A stretch of DNA of 64,000 nucleotides. It comes from Oscillospiraceae bacterium (lineage in GTDB: Bacteria; Bacillota; Clostridia; Oscillospirales; Oscillospiraceae). This document shows, piece by piece, positions 18,046 to 28,429 of this stretch (positions are counted from its first letter, which is position 1; every line of letters starts with the position of its first letter). Location: positions 1 through 64,000 of the forward strand of contig JAFUNI010000017.1 of the NCBI GenBank assembly GCA_017482385.1, written 5' to 3'. Made by a program: the position numbers and the translations under genes. The notes beneath the pieces were generated by a model, which made no database searches, had not been told where the DNA came from, and was given only the letters and a program-made list of their open reading frames with translations.

Positions 18046-18077
18046 TATCCCGGTATCTTACGATACCGGGATAAAAT
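18046..18077. terminator. Bidirectional terminator between ddh and murA
   Basis: A 12-bp perfect stem (TATCCCGGTATC and complement, loop TTAC) flanked by A and T runs. Confidence 0.9.
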
Positions 18078-18078
18078 T

Positions 18079-19344
18079 TTAATCTTCAATGCGCTGGATG
18101 CTTGCACCTAAGGAGGTCATCTTCTCTGCCAGGTGTTCGTAGCCACGCTCCACGAAGCTTATATTCTTGATAACCGTTGCCCCCTCGGCAACCAGGCCGG
18201 CAATGACCAGCGCCGCGCCTGCCCGCAGGTCGTGGGCTCTCACAACTGCGCCGGTTAGCTTTTCCCGGCCGCTGATAATGGCGGTCTTGCCGCTGATGAG
18301 GATATCTGCGCCCATCATAGCCAGCTCTGTGCAGTAGCCAAAGAAACGGGTCTCATACACGTTTTCGGTGAGATTGCTTACGCCCTTGGCAATGCTCATA
18401 CACACACAGATCTGAGCCTGCATATCCGTGGGGAAGCCGGGGTAGGGACGGGTTTTCACATTGGTGGCGCTCAGCCGCCCGTCGGACATAACCCGGATGG
18501 AATCGTCATAGTGGATGCAGGTGACACCCATCTCCTCCAACTTGGAGGTGACGCATTCCATATGCTTGGGGATCACGTTCTGCACCAGCACATTACCGCC
18601 GGTGGCGGCAACAGCGGCCAAATATGTACCGGCTTCGATCTGGTCGGGGATGATGGCATAAGTACCGCCCTCCAACTTTTCCACGCCGGTGATCTTCACC
18701 GTATCTGTACCGGCACCGGAGATATGGGCGCCCATGGTGTTAAGGAAGTTGGCTAAGTCCACGATGTGGGGCTCTTTGGCGGCATTCTCAATGATGGTTC
18801 TGCCGGGAAGCAGGCAGGCAGCCAACATAATATTGACAGTTGCGCCCACGCTGACCACATCCAAGCTCACCCGACCGCCCTTCAGACCGTTGGGACCGGG
18901 CTTCAGATGGACATAGTCCTCGGTCTGCTGGACCTTTGCGCCCAAAGCCCGGAAGCCTTTGATGTGCTGGTCGATGGGACGGGCGGCGAAATTACAGCCG
19001 CCGGGAAGAGCTACGCTTGCCTCGTGGAATCGGCTGAGGAGTGCGCCCATCAAATAGTAGCTGGCCCGCATCTTCCGCACCAGTTCCGGATTGGGGTGGG
19101 TACTTTGCACATTGGTGCAGTCCAAAATCACGGTGCTGGGCTCTTCGTAAGTGATCTCAGCGCCCAGATCCGCCAAAATATCAAGAAGCGTCCGTACATC
19201 GGAGATGTCCGGAACATTTTCAACCCGGCATTTGCCGGAAACCAGCAAGGCTGCCGGTAGGATCGCTACGGCAGCATTTTTACCGCCGCTGATGGTTACC
19301 GTGCCTTCCAGCCGGCGACCACCGTTAATGACGTATTTCGCCAA
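18079..19344 (-). CDS. murA: UDP-N-acetylglucosamine 1-carboxyvinyltransferase (MurA)
   Basis: 421 residues, transferring enolpyruvate from PEP to UDP-GlcNAc in the first committed step of peptidoglycan synthesis. The entry ISGGKNAAVAILPAALL and the repeated inside-out alpha/beta units are present; residues such as RMRASYY and the PTD loop (GFPTDMQAQ) match MurA. At the usual position of the fosfomycin-reactive Cys the loop reads LPGGCNFAARPIDQH, so the Cys is retained. I chose the TTG at 19344 because AAGGAG sits 8 bases upstream; the TTG at 19365 has no ribosome site. The gene is monocistronic. Confidence 0.95.
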   Translation of the reverse strand: MAKYVINGGRRLEGTVTISGGKNAAVAILPAALLVSGKCRVENVPDISDVRTLLDILADLGAEITYEEPSTVILDCTNVQSTHPNPELVRKMRASYYLMGALLSRFHEASVALPGGCNFAARPIDQHIKGFRALGAKVQQTEDYVHLKPGPNGLKGGRVSLDVVSVGATVNIMLAACLLPGRTIIENAAKEPHIVDLANFLNTMGAHISGAGTDTVKITGVEKLEGGTYAIIPDQIEAGTYLAAVAATGGNVLVQNVIPKHMECVTSKLEEMGVTCIHYDDSIRVMSDGRLSATNVKTRPYPGFPTDMQAQICVCMSIAKGVSNLTENVYETRFFGYCTELAMMGADILISGKTAIISGREKLTGAVVRAHDLRAGAALVIAGLVAEGATVIKNISFVERGYEHLAEKMTSLGASIQRIED

Positions 19345-19430
19345 GGGTTTCACTCCTTGCAACAATCAATTTCATACGATGTCAGTATAACACAGTTTCG
19401 TTATTATGTAAAGCAAAAATTTCGGCCATT

Positions 19431-20720
19431 TTATCGGCGCAAACCCTTGGGATAGTGATTTTTCAGCACTTTTCCGTCTGCTTTGCCCCAACCGATGGCA
19501 AAATTTCCGGCTTTTACCAAGGTCCAGCCCCGGCTTTCACAGGGGAGGGTCTCACCCCGCATATAGGCTGCCATTTGGGGGCTTTCCGGGTCTAAAGAGA
19601 TGGAGCTTTCCGCATCTTTCAGCCACAGAGCCAGCGCGTGGGCCGGCTCAAACCGGTCCTTTTTTAATTCGCCTAATTCAAGGCCCGGGCGCAGAACCTT
19701 TACGCCCTTGATTTCCGGCATTTCTGACCGGGCCCAGAACAAACTCTGGCCAAAAATGATGGCTTTGCCGTTAGGCAGAGAGATCCCCAAGTCCTTGGCA
19801 AAAGCGCTCCACTCCTTGGGGAGCTTTTCGCCCTTTTCGGCAGAAATGTCTGTTTCCTCGCCGCCCGTTTTCCGGAGGACAGCCACAAAATGCCCTTCTC
19901 CCAACAGTTTATGCGGCCAAAGCCGGAACATGCCTGTATTTACCTTGGTAAACCAAGGGGCATCTACATTTTCCAAGGTGAATTCCGGGTGGTTTTGGAG
20001 AAAATTTTCAATAGCCTGCTCGTTTTCCTCCGGGGCAAAGGTGCAGGTGGAGTACACCAGCCGTCCCCCGGGGGCGACCAAAGCCGCGCCGGATTGGAGG
20101 ATCTCCCCTTGCCGCCGGGCGCACATTTCCACCGTTTCCTGGCTCCAATCGGTGACAGCCGCCTCCTCCTTGCGGAACATACCCTCGCCGGAGCAGGGGG
20201 CATCAATGAGAACCCGGTCAAAAAAGCCCGGGTATTTTTCCGCCAGCCGGGCGGGATGCTCGTTGGTAACCAGTGCGTTGGCAACGCCCATTCTTTCTAT
20301 GTTGCGGCTGAGTATTTTCGCCCGCTTGGGGTTAATTTCGTTGCAAAGCAAGAAACCTTCGCCTGCCATTTTGCCGGCGATTTGGGTGGTCTTGCCGCCG
20401 GGGGCGGCGCACAGGTCGCAGACCCGCTCCCCCGGTTGGGGGTCTAACAGGGCAACTGCCGACATGGCGCTGGCCTCCTGCAAATAGTATACGCCGGCCT
20501 CGTGATAGGGGTGCAGACCGGGCCGGACCTCCGGGTCATAATAAAAGCCCTGTGCTTCCCAGGGTACACTTTCACCCACAAAGGGCAGGTTGGGCGCGTC
20601 GCCTTTTAGGGGGTTAAAACGCAAAGCCACCGCCCGGGGCCGCTCCAGGCTCTCCAAAAACGCCGGGTATTCTTCCCCCAGCTGGTTTTTTACTCTGTCC
20701 AAAAATTCCTGCGGTAACAT
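19431..20720 (-). CDS. rsmF: 16S rRNA (cytosine-C5) methyltransferase, RsmF/NOP2/Sun family
   Basis: A 429-residue SAM-dependent RNA m5C methyltransferase. The N-terminal RNA-binding part is followed by the catalytic Rossmann domain with CAAPGGKTTQIAG (SAM site), the catalytic Cys motif DAPCSGEGMFRKE and the second Cys in VYSTCTFAPEEN. The C-terminal third resembles the RsmF PUA-like/NolP domain (GRGWTLVKAGNFAIGWGK). It modifies 16S rRNA near the decoding site; the exact base (C1407 or neighbours) cannot be set from sequence. ATG at 20720 follows GGGGGTG. Confidence 0.92.
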   Translation of the reverse strand: MLPQEFLDRVKNQLGEEYPAFLESLERPRAVALRFNPLKGDAPNLPFVGESVPWEAQGFYYDPEVRPGLHPYHEAGVYYLQEASAMSAVALLDPQPGERVCDLCAAPGGKTTQIAGKMAGEGFLLCNEINPKRAKILSRNIERMGVANALVTNEHPARLAEKYPGFFDRVLIDAPCSGEGMFRKEEAAVTDWSQETVEMCARRQGEILQSGAALVAPGGRLVYSTCTFAPEENEQAIENFLQNHPEFTLENVDAPWFTKVNTGMFRLWPHKLLGEGHFVAVLRKTGGEETDISAEKGEKLPKEWSAFAKDLGISLPNGKAIIFGQSLFWARSEMPEIKGVKVLRPGLELGELKKDRFEPAHALALWLKDAESSISLDPESPQMAAYMRGETLPCESRGWTLVKAGNFAIGWGKADGKVLKNHYPKGLRR

Positions 20721-20780
20721 AGCGCACCCCCTTTTGTTCTGTTTTTAGTATAACACACGCAGATGAAATTTCCAACAACA

Positions 20781-20812
20781 ATTATGCATTCTGCATTCTG
20801 CATTACGCATTA
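20781..20812. repeat. 7-bp-period short repeat (GCATTCT/GCATTAC units)
   Basis: Four imperfect heptamer units in tandem between rsmF and groEL. Related runs lie at 47458-47489 and 56259-56290. Confidence 0.7.
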
Positions 20813-20841
20813 AAAAAGACCCTCCGAAGAGGGCCTTTTTT
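20812..20841 (-). terminator. Terminator of groESL
   Basis: A 13-bp stem with one mismatch and a loop of CGAA, followed on the minus strand by a run of T. It lies 5 bases past the groEL stop. Confidence 0.9.
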
Positions 20842-20845
20842 GTTC

Positions 20846-22495
<1,650 letters not shown>

Positions 22496-22501
22496 CTAAA
22501 A

Positions 22502-22777
22502 TCAGTCAGTTACGATTGCCAAGACATCGTCCTGCTTTACGAACTTGTAGTCAACATTGTCCAGCTTGATGTCGTTGCCAACAAAGTTGCCAACGATGAC
22601 CTTGTCGCCGGCCTTCACGGTCATGGTCACATCCTTGGTGCCGGGGCCAACGGAAACGACTTCAAAGAAGCCGGGCTTTTCCTTGGTGGTGGTCGCCAGA
22701 ATGATGCCGGATGCGGTGGTTTCCTGGGCCTCAGCGGCCTTGAGCAGAATGTTGTCTGCCATAGGTTTCAGTTTCAT
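22502..22777 (-). CDS. groES: 10 kDa co-chaperonin GroES
   Basis: A 91-residue lid protein of the GroEL chamber. MKLKPMADNILLKAAEAQET is the typical start, with a mobile loop around TTASGIILATTTKEKP. The ATG at 22777 follows GGAGG; an in-frame ATG five codons earlier overlaps that ribosome site and is rejected. Confidence 0.98.
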   Translation of the reverse strand: MKLKPMADNILLKAAEAQETTASGIILATTTKEKPGFFEVVSVGPGTKDVTMTVKAGDKVIVGNFVGNDIKLDNVDYKFVKQDDVLAIVTD

Positions 22778-22840
22778 AATCTTTGCCTCCATTTGGTATT
22801 TAGATTGCAGGAATGCTGCATTTATCTACGGTTTTGAGGT

Positions 22841-22867
22841 TTAGCACTCTTGGCTTTTGAGTGCTAA
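22841..22867. promoter_or_regulatory. CIRCE operator (HrcA binding site) of groESL
   Basis: A perfect TTAGCACTC, 9-base spacer, GAGTGCTAA inverted repeat, the consensus HrcA operator. It lies just after the minus-strand promoter: TTGCAT (22903-22898), 17 bp, TATTAT (22880-22875). HrcA bound here would block transcription until heat shock. hrcA itself is not in the window. Confidence 0.97.
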
Positions 22868-22941
22868 CGACAGTATAATAGCAGATGAGAAATGAAAATG
22901 CAAGAGGTATTTGCGGAAAATCTATGAAAATTTTGTAAAAC

Positions 22942-23517
22942 TTACAATTGATCCAAATTCAGCCGGAAGGGCTCTAAGCAATTTTCGATAAACCAGCTTA
23001 GCTCCGGGCGGTCCATTGCCTGCATAGACTCCATCGTGGCGCTTTCTGCGGAGTCAAACTCCGTGTTGCCGGCTTTCTGCTCCTCCACACATTTAATATA
23101 GGCAGAGAGCTTGTCGGCAGCCTTAACGATGGTTGCGATCTCCTTGTCATCTTCTAAGATGAGGCCCCAGTAGCAGTCCACCAGTTCCTGGGGTACCATC
23201 TTCAAAAGCCGTTCCCCGGCGATCCGCTCCACCTGCTTGTAAGCATCCTTGATGTCCGGGTTATAATACTTGATGGGCGTGGGCATATCCCCGGTGAGAA
23301 TTTCTGTGGCATCGTGATAGAGGGCAGCCACAGCGCACCGGTCCGGGTCCGGACAGGGCAGCTTCAAAATATCCCGGCGAATGAGCGCCAAGGCATGGGC
23401 AAGCACAGCCACCTGGTGGCTGTGCTCCTGGATATTTTCAGAAAAAGTGTTGCGCATCAGACCCCAGCGGGTGATGTAGCGCATACGGCCCAGCAGGGCA
23501 TAAAATTCGTTAGCCAT
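22942..23517 (-). CDS. HD-domain 5'-deoxynucleotidase, YfbR-like
   Basis: A 191-residue HD-superfamily phosphohydrolase. EHSHQVAVLAHAL supplies the first His, LYHDATEILTGDMPTP is the HD motif, and VKAADKLSAYIKC carries the late Asp. These match YfbR, which removes phosphate from deoxynucleoside 5'-monophosphates. The length and opening (FYALLGRMRYITRWGLM) also fit. Start at ATG 23517; a TTG six bases earlier is the alternative. It overlaps the end of the gph-like gene by 8 bases as the last gene of the dnaD-dnaI operon. Confidence 0.9.
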   Translation of the reverse strand: MANEFYALLGRMRYITRWGLMRNTFSENIQEHSHQVAVLAHALALIRRDILKLPCPDPDRCAVAALYHDATEILTGDMPTPIKYYNPDIKDAYKQVERIAGERLLKMVPQELVDCYWGLILEDDKEIATIVKAADKLSAYIKCVEEQKAGNTEFDSAESATMESMQAMDRPELSWFIENCLEPFRLNLDQL

Positions 23518-24160
23518 TTTCAATCAGTTCCTTTAAGGTTTTTGCCAAATCCCTGGGGTCACGGCAGAGATGCTCCGCGCCGTTCTCCACCAAATACTCC
23601 TTGTCCCGGAAGCCCCAAAGCACAGTTAAACAGGGCATACCGGCATTCTTCGCGGTGAACACATCCACCTCGCTGTCGCCCACATACACGCACTTCTCCA
23701 CCCCAATGGCGGCCATACCCTTGTAGACCATATCCGGGGCAGGCTTGCGGGGGCAATCAGCGGTTTCGCCCAAGGCATAGATGTCCTCGCCAAAGTACTC
23801 CTTGCACATGGGCTTGACGGCCCGGTCCGGTTTGTTGGAAACAATGGCGATGGGGTAGTCTTTGCCCAGTTCGGCAAGGGCCTCTAAAATGCCCTCGTAG
23901 GGGGCTGTCTTGATGCGATTGTGGGTGTCATACCAATCCTGATAAGCAGCCAAAGCTTCATCCAGGTCGGGGTCGTCAGCCTTGCCGGGCAGAGCCTGGC
24001 GGATGAGATTCCGCGCGCCTGTGCCTAAGTAGCTGCGGATCTCCTGCTTGGTGCGGGTGGGGCAGCCGAAGGCTTCCAATGTATGGTTGACCGAGTCGGT
24101 CAAGTCCTGCAAAGTGTCCAGCAGTGTGCCGTCCAAATCAAATAAAATACCTGTTTTCAT
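23510..24160 (-). CDS. HAD hydrolase, phosphoglycolate phosphatase-like
   Basis: 216 residues. FDLDGTLLDTLQDLTDSVN is HAD motif I with the nucleophile and acid Asp. IAIVSNKPD is motif II, the Lys of motif III follows in the FGEDIYALGET-KPAPD region, and YVGDSEVDVFTAKNAGM is motif IV. The helical cap between I and II places it in HAD subfamily IA with Gph and PpaX. Phosphoglycolate or a similar phosphate monoester is the likely substrate, but specificity is uncertain. It starts 6 bases after dnaI. Confidence 0.87.
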   Translation of the reverse strand: MKTGILFDLDGTLLDTLQDLTDSVNHTLEAFGCPTRTKQEIRSYLGTGARNLIRQALPGKADDPDLDEALAAYQDWYDTHNRIKTAPYEGILEALAELGKDYPIAIVSNKPDRAVKPMCKEYFGEDIYALGETADCPRKPAPDMVYKGMAAIGVEKCVYVGDSEVDVFTAKNAGMPCLTVLWGFRDKEYLVENGAEHLCRDPRDLAKTLKELIENG

Positions 24161-24166
24161 AGTGCC

Positions 24167-25135
24167 TCACTTGTTTTTCAGTACCCGGATGTCATTTCCC
24201 ACAAAGGGCAAAAGCTGGAAGCTGCCCTCCAAGCGGGATGCGATCTGAGGGGAGTACCGGGCTCTTACCTCGTCAATGTTCAAATTGGTGGAAATGATCA
24301 TGGGCTTGCCTGCCAAAAGACGGTCATTCAGCAGGGTATACAGGGCGGCCACGGTGAAATTGCCGGGCAGCTCCGTGCCCAAATCGTCGATGATCAGCAG
24401 GTCGCAGGTGTGGAGCTTCCTCACAGCCTCTGCACTTTCCTCGTCCGGGCGGAAATGGTCTTTTTCCAGTTTTCCGAACAGATGGGCGGCGGTTTCATAG
24501 GCTACGGAATAACCTTTTTCGGCTACCTCTGTTGCAATGCAGGCAGAGAGCATGGTCTTGCCTAAGCCGGTAGAGCCGTTGAATAGCAGATTGCCGGAAG
24601 TGGGCGTAAAGTCCTGGGCATATTTTTGACAAATGGACAGAATCCGGCCCATTACCACCCGGGGGCTGACCCCGTACTGGGGGTCAACGGTTTCGGGGTA
24701 GTAATCCAAATGGAAGTCGGCAAAGCGATGCTCGCCGCAGGCAAGAAGGGACAGTTCCTTCTTCTGCTCCTGGCGGCAAATTTCAGCCAAACAGGAACAC
24801 ATTGCGGTGCCAATATAACCACTGCCACCACATTTTTCGCAAAGAGGGGTTTCCTCTGCGTATTCTGCGGGGAATTTGGAAAGGATCAGCGTCTTGCGTT
24901 CTGCTTGCAAGGCAAGGTTTGCCTTCTTTACCTGTTCCATGGTGTTTGCGCCGCCAAGGAAAGCCGCCTGGGCTGCCTCCACCATAGAGCTGCGCAAGGA
25001 AATATCGATCTGCCGAACGCGGGGTAATTTGTCATAAACTTCCTGCAGTCTCGCCTGCTGGCGGGATTCATGATCGGCCTTTCGGCTCTCCAGGACCCGG
25101 CGGGCCCGGCGTACCACATCAGCACTGTATGGCAT
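24167..25135 (-). CDS. dnaI: DnaI/DnaC-like helicase loader ATPase
   Basis: A 322-residue AAA+ ATPase. The N-terminal region holds a zinc-binding cluster CEKCGGSGYIG and CSC. The C-terminal AAA+ domain has Walker A GSTGLGKTML, Walker B LLIIDDLGTE, and the sensor segment PMIISTNLNIDE. DnaI loads the replicative helicase at oriC and during restart. It lies 3 bases after a DnaD-domain gene, the usual Firmicutes pairing for primosome assembly. Confidence 0.92.
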   Translation of the reverse strand: MPYSADVVRRARRVLESRKADHESRQQARLQEVYDKLPRVRQIDISLRSSMVEAAQAAFLGGANTMEQVKKANLALQAERKTLILSKFPAEYAEETPLCEKCGGSGYIGTAMCSCLAEICRQEQKKELSLLACGEHRFADFHLDYYPETVDPQYGVSPRVVMGRILSICQKYAQDFTPTSGNLLFNGSTGLGKTMLSACIATEVAEKGYSVAYETAAHLFGKLEKDHFRPDEESAEAVRKLHTCDLLIIDDLGTELPGNFTVAALYTLLNDRLLAGKPMIISTNLNIDEVRARYSPQIASRLEGSFQLLPFVGNDIRVLKNK

Positions 25136-25138
25136 AAT

Positions 25139-26020
25139 TTAGTCCTCCTGCAAAACTTTTTGGAATGCGGACAGTTCCGCTTGTCCGGGCCTCCCGGTAG
25201 CGCCCCGGGGCACGGACTTTGCCGGCTTTTTGTCGGCGGCATTTATCTGCTCCAAGGTGAACAGACCCATTTCCTGCCAGCGGGTGAGAATTTTATTCAT
25301 ATAGGCCCAGCTTAGGCCGCCGGTGTTCAGGCAGGTCTTTTCGTAGGCCAGCTTGATGACATCGGCATCAAAACCCATCTCCAGCCAGCTTTCGGCATAC
25401 TTGGTCTCGCCGGGGGTGAGGGTTCTGCCATGAATTTGCAGCAGCTCCATAAGGCCTGCCACACGGCTGCGGCGCTGGTTTTGATTCTGAATAAAGGCGG
25501 CGGCCTCTTCCATAGTGTCGATGCCGTTTTCCGCCCAGTAGTAGGCCTCTTTTTCGATGGTACGCAGGCTGGGGTTGCGGAGCTGACCCTTGGCCCGGGC
25601 TCTATCTTTGCAGTAGTACACCAGCATGGAGATCACCTCGTTGGGCAGGCCTAAGTACCGGACAAAGCCCAAAAGGATCTTCAGCTCCTCGGTATTCAAG
25701 GCCCGGCCCAGCACCCGCTGAATCTCTCCGTAAAGGGCCTGGAAGCTGCGGTCTGAGCCCATTGCACCGGTCACATCCTGCTCAGTGTACTGGGGGCGTT
25801 CCCCGGTAAATACGGTACTTGTCCGGGTTTCCGGCCACAGACCCATTTGCCGCAAGGTAGCGGCGGCGCAGGCATAGCGGGTCTTGGGCAAGCCCAAAGC
25901 TTCTTCCGCTTTGGCCGTATCGTCCGTACTGTGTATGTACAGATAAAGAAGCGCCGCATCGGGGTTCTTGGCGCTAAGCAGCTTGCTTAAGTCGGTATGG
26001 GAAATTTGCAGATCCTTCAT
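25139..26020 (-). CDS. DnaD-domain replication protein (DnaD/DnaB-like)
   Basis: A 293-residue protein. The N-terminal winged-helix part (about 1-115) begins LQISHTDLSKLLSAKNPDAA. A DnaB_2/DnaD domain follows with AYYWAENGIDTMEEAAAFI and a repeated motif TYAESWLEMGFDADVIKLAYE-type (YAESWLEMGFDADVI). Such proteins remodel DNA and recruit the helicase at the origin and at stalled forks. ATG at 26020 follows AAGGAG; the frame extends 73 codons upstream without a ribosome site. It is the first gene of the operon with dnaI, gph-like and yfbR-like genes. Confidence 0.9.
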   Translation of the reverse strand: MKDLQISHTDLSKLLSAKNPDAALLYLYIHSTDDTAKAEEALGLPKTRYACAAATLRQMGLWPETRTSTVFTGERPQYTEQDVTGAMGSDRSFQALYGEIQRVLGRALNTEELKILLGFVRYLGLPNEVISMLVYYCKDRARAKGQLRNPSLRTIEKEAYYWAENGIDTMEEAAAFIQNQNQRRSRVAGLMELLQIHGRTLTPGETKYAESWLEMGFDADVIKLAYEKTCLNTGGLSWAYMNKILTRWQEMGLFTLEQINAADKKPAKSVPRGATGRPGQAELSAFQKVLQED

Positions 26021-26205
26021 TGCGGCACTCCTTTCAAAGCATAGTAATCCATAGTATTTGACATTATACCACAGCTTTTTACCGGAAACAACGGGAAAAT
26101 AAAGCTGAAAATGTAGAAAAATAGCCCTCATTTTTGGCACACAACAGGATATTGTGGTCGAAAATCTTTTTGACCACAAGAAACGAGAGTTTTTGATTGT
26201 TCCTC

Positions 26206-26234
26206 TTGTCAAGAATGGGGATTTGTGGTAAACT
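26206..26234 (+). promoter_or_regulatory. Promoter of prfC
   Basis: TTGTCA (26206-26211), 17 bp, TAAACT (26229-26234). The AGGAGAG ribosome site follows at 26257. Confidence 0.7.
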
Positions 26235-26268
26235 AACAAAAATATGCGTAAGTAACAGGAGAGATGTT

Positions 26269-27861
26269 ATGTCAACCTTGAAAGAAGAAATCAGCCGCCG
26301 CCGGACTTTTGCGATTATCTCCCACCCCGACGCCGGTAAAACCACCTTAACGGAAAAATTCCTGCTCTACGGCGGTGCCATCGCCCAGGCCGGCGTGGTC
26401 AAGGGTAAGAAGAATTCCCGTGCCGCTACCTCCGACTGGATGGAGATCGAAAAGCAGAGAGGTATTTCCGTTACTTCTTCTGTTATGCAGTTCCAGTACG
26501 GCGGCTTCTGCATCAACATTCTGGACACCCCCGGCCACCAGGACTTCTCCGAGGACACCTACCGGACACTGATGGCAGCGGATGCGGCGGTCATGGTCAT
26601 TGACGGCGCAAAGGGCGTAGAGCCCCAGACCCGGAAGCTGTTTAAGGTTTGTGCCATGCGGCACATCCCCATTTTCACCTTTATCAATAAGATGGACCGG
26701 GAGACCCAGGACCCCTTTGACCTTTTGGACGAAGTGGAACGGGAGCTGGGCATTGAAACCTATGCCATGAACTGGCCCATCGGTTGCGGCAAGGATTTTA
26801 AGGGCGTTTACGACCGACAGAAGAGCCAGCTGCTCTTCTTCTCCGGCCAGGGCGGTAAGGCCAAGGCCGACAAGCTGGAAGTAGACCTTTATGACCCCCA
26901 GGTGGCAGAGCTTTTGGATTCAGACACCAAGCATCAGCAGCTCATTGACGATGTAGAGCTGCTGTCAGCCGGTCGGGAAATGGACTTCGAGGCGGTGGCC
27001 AAGGGTCAGCTTTCTCCTGTGTTCTTCGGCTCTGCGCTGACAAACTTCGGCATTGAGCCCTTTTTGGAAAACTTCCTGAAGCTGACACCGCCCCCTCTGT
27101 CCCGGGTCTCCGACCAGGGTGAGGTGGATGCCTTCAGCCCGGACTTCTCCGCATTTGTCTTTAAGATCCAGGCAAATATGAATAAGGCCCACCGGGATAG
27201 ACTGGCATTTATGCGGATTTGCTCCGGCAAATTCCAGCGGGATACAGAATATTACCATATGCAGGGCGGCCGGAAGATGCGTCTTTCCCAGCCCCAGCAG
27301 CTGATGGCCGCGGAGCGGGAAATCGTGGAAGAGGCCTATGCAGGCGACGTGATCGGTGTGTTCGACCCGGGCATTTTCGCCATCGGTGATACCATCACTG
27401 TGCCTTCTAAGAAATTCCTGTACTCCGGCATTCCCACCTTTGCCCCCGAGCATTTCTGCCGGGTGTCTGCCAAGGATTCCATGAAGCGCAAGCAGTTTGT
27501 CAAGGGCACGGAGCAGATCGCCCAGGAGGGTGCGATCCAGATCTTCAAAGTGCCCAATTCCGGTATGGAAGAGGTTATCGTGGGCGTTGTGGGTACGCTG
27601 CAGTTTGATGTGTTCCAGTACCGCATGAAGAACGAGTACGGCGTGGATCTGCGCATGGATATGCTGCCTTACGAGGAGATTCGTCTCATCGACAGCTACC
27701 CCGGCGATCTTGCTGATTTGGAGCTGGGCAGCGATGCAGAGCTTTTGGAGGATTACCGGGGTCGAAAGCTGCTGGTGTTCTCAAGCTTTTGGGCCATTGA
27801 CTTCACCTGCCGCCGCAATCCCGGCTTGACCTTAAAGGAAATCGTTGTAGAAGAAGGCTAA
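26269..27861 (+). CDS. prfC: Peptide chain release factor 3
   Basis: A 530-residue translational GTPase that removes RF1/RF2 from the ribosome after termination. G1 is SHPDAGKTTL, G2 region RGISVTSSVM, G3 DTPGHQDFSEDTYRTL and G4 NKMDRE. The PGHQDFSEDTYRTL form distinguishes RF3 from EF-G, and the C-terminal RF3 domain contains VGVVGTLQFDVFQYRMKNEYG. ATG at 26269 follows AGGAGAG. The gene stands alone with its own promoter, next to a small membrane protein 14 bases downstream. Confidence 0.97.
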   Translation: MSTLKEEISRRRTFAIISHPDAGKTTLTEKFLLYGGAIAQAGVVKGKKNSRAATSDWMEIEKQRGISVTSSVMQFQYGGFCINILDTPGHQDFSEDTYRTLMAADAAVMVIDGAKGVEPQTRKLFKVCAMRHIPIFTFINKMDRETQDPFDLLDEVERELGIETYAMNWPIGCGKDFKGVYDRQKSQLLFFSGQGGKAKADKLEVDLYDPQVAELLDSDTKHQQLIDDVELLSAGREMDFEAVAKGQLSPVFFGSALTNFGIEPFLENFLKLTPPPLSRVSDQGEVDAFSPDFSAFVFKIQANMNKAHRDRLAFMRICSGKFQRDTEYYHMQGGRKMRLSQPQQLMAAEREIVEEAYAGDVIGVFDPGIFAIGDTITVPSKKFLYSGIPTFAPEHFCRVSAKDSMKRKQFVKGTEQIAQEGAIQIFKVPNSGMEEVIVGVVGTLQFDVFQYRMKNEYGVDLRMDMLPYEEIRLIDSYPGDLADLELGSDAELLEDYRGRKLLVFSSFWAIDFTCRRNPGLTLKEIVVEEG

Positions 27862-27875
27862 GGGAGCGTATTTGT

Positions 27876-28334
27876 ATGAAGAAAAGATATATTGTTTTGA
27901 TCGTCGTGGCTGCCATTATTTTCGTGCTTTCACCGGTTGCGTTGATTTTTACCGGCATCATGATTGATGTCAATATGGACAGCAAAGTACAGATTGAGAT
28001 CGACAGCTACCGCTTATGCGAAAACGCATACGGGGACGATGTTATCATTGTCAAATACCTGCTGAAAAATGACGGCAAAGATGCCACATCACTCTATTAC
28101 GAGGGCGACTTCTATGTGTATCAAAACGGTGTCAGCTTAACGGAGTACTGTGAGGAGCTTCCCAAGGAATGCGACTATGATACGGAAGACCAATACAGAA
28201 ATGTCAAAGGCGGCTACGAGTATTATGCCGAGATCGCCTACCTGCTGGAATATCCCGATGGGGATGTGGAGGTCGAGGTAGACGACTACGGCTGGTCCAA
28301 CAGCAAGAAGACAAAAGTATTTAAGCTGAAATAA
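27876..28334 (+). CDS. Small anchored extracytoplasmic protein (DUF5067-like)
   Basis: 152 residues. One membrane helix at about 5-27 (IVLIVVAAIIFVLSPVALIF), then an acidic extracytoplasmic beta domain. The segments VQIEIDSYRLCENAYGDDVI, IIVKYLLKNDGKDA and FYVYQNGVSL resemble the Ig-like DUF5067 fold found in clostridial surface proteins. There is no lipobox. It follows prfC by 14 bases behind AGGGAG and ends at a strong terminator, so it may be co-transcribed with prfC. Function unknown. Confidence 0.75.
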   Translation: MKKRYIVLIVVAAIIFVLSPVALIFTGIMIDVNMDSKVQIEIDSYRLCENAYGDDVIIVKYLLKNDGKDATSLYYEGDFYVYQNGVSLTEYCEELPKECDYDTEDQYRNVKGGYEYYAEIAYLLEYPDGDVEVEVDDYGWSNSKKTKVFKLK

Positions 28335-28338
28335 TAAG

Positions 28339-28368
28339 AAAGAGCGTGCTTTAAGCACGCTCTTTTTG
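28339..28368 (+). terminator. Intrinsic terminator
   Basis: A 12-bp stem AAAGAGCGTGCT with AGCACGCTCTTT, then a T run, after the small membrane protein. Confidence 0.9.
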
Positions 28369-28377
28369 TTGTAATTC

Positions 28378-28429
28378 GTAGGGGAGGCATAGTATGCCTC
28401 CCGCGGGAGGGATGATATCCCTCCCCTAC
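28378..28429. repeat. Palindromic repeat, copy 1 (A-B, no spacer)
   Basis: Begins GTAGGGGAGGCATAG and ends ATCCCTCCCCTAC: two self-complementary halves, A (GGGAGGCATA/TATGCCTCCC) and B (GGGAGGGAT/ATCCCTCCC). It overlaps the last 4 bases of the MATE gene and supplies its stop codon. Confidence 0.95.

Noticed and set aside
22841-22867. The CIRCE dyad as a terminator
   Set aside because: It has the exact HrcA consensus and lies at the start of the groES transcript with no T run.
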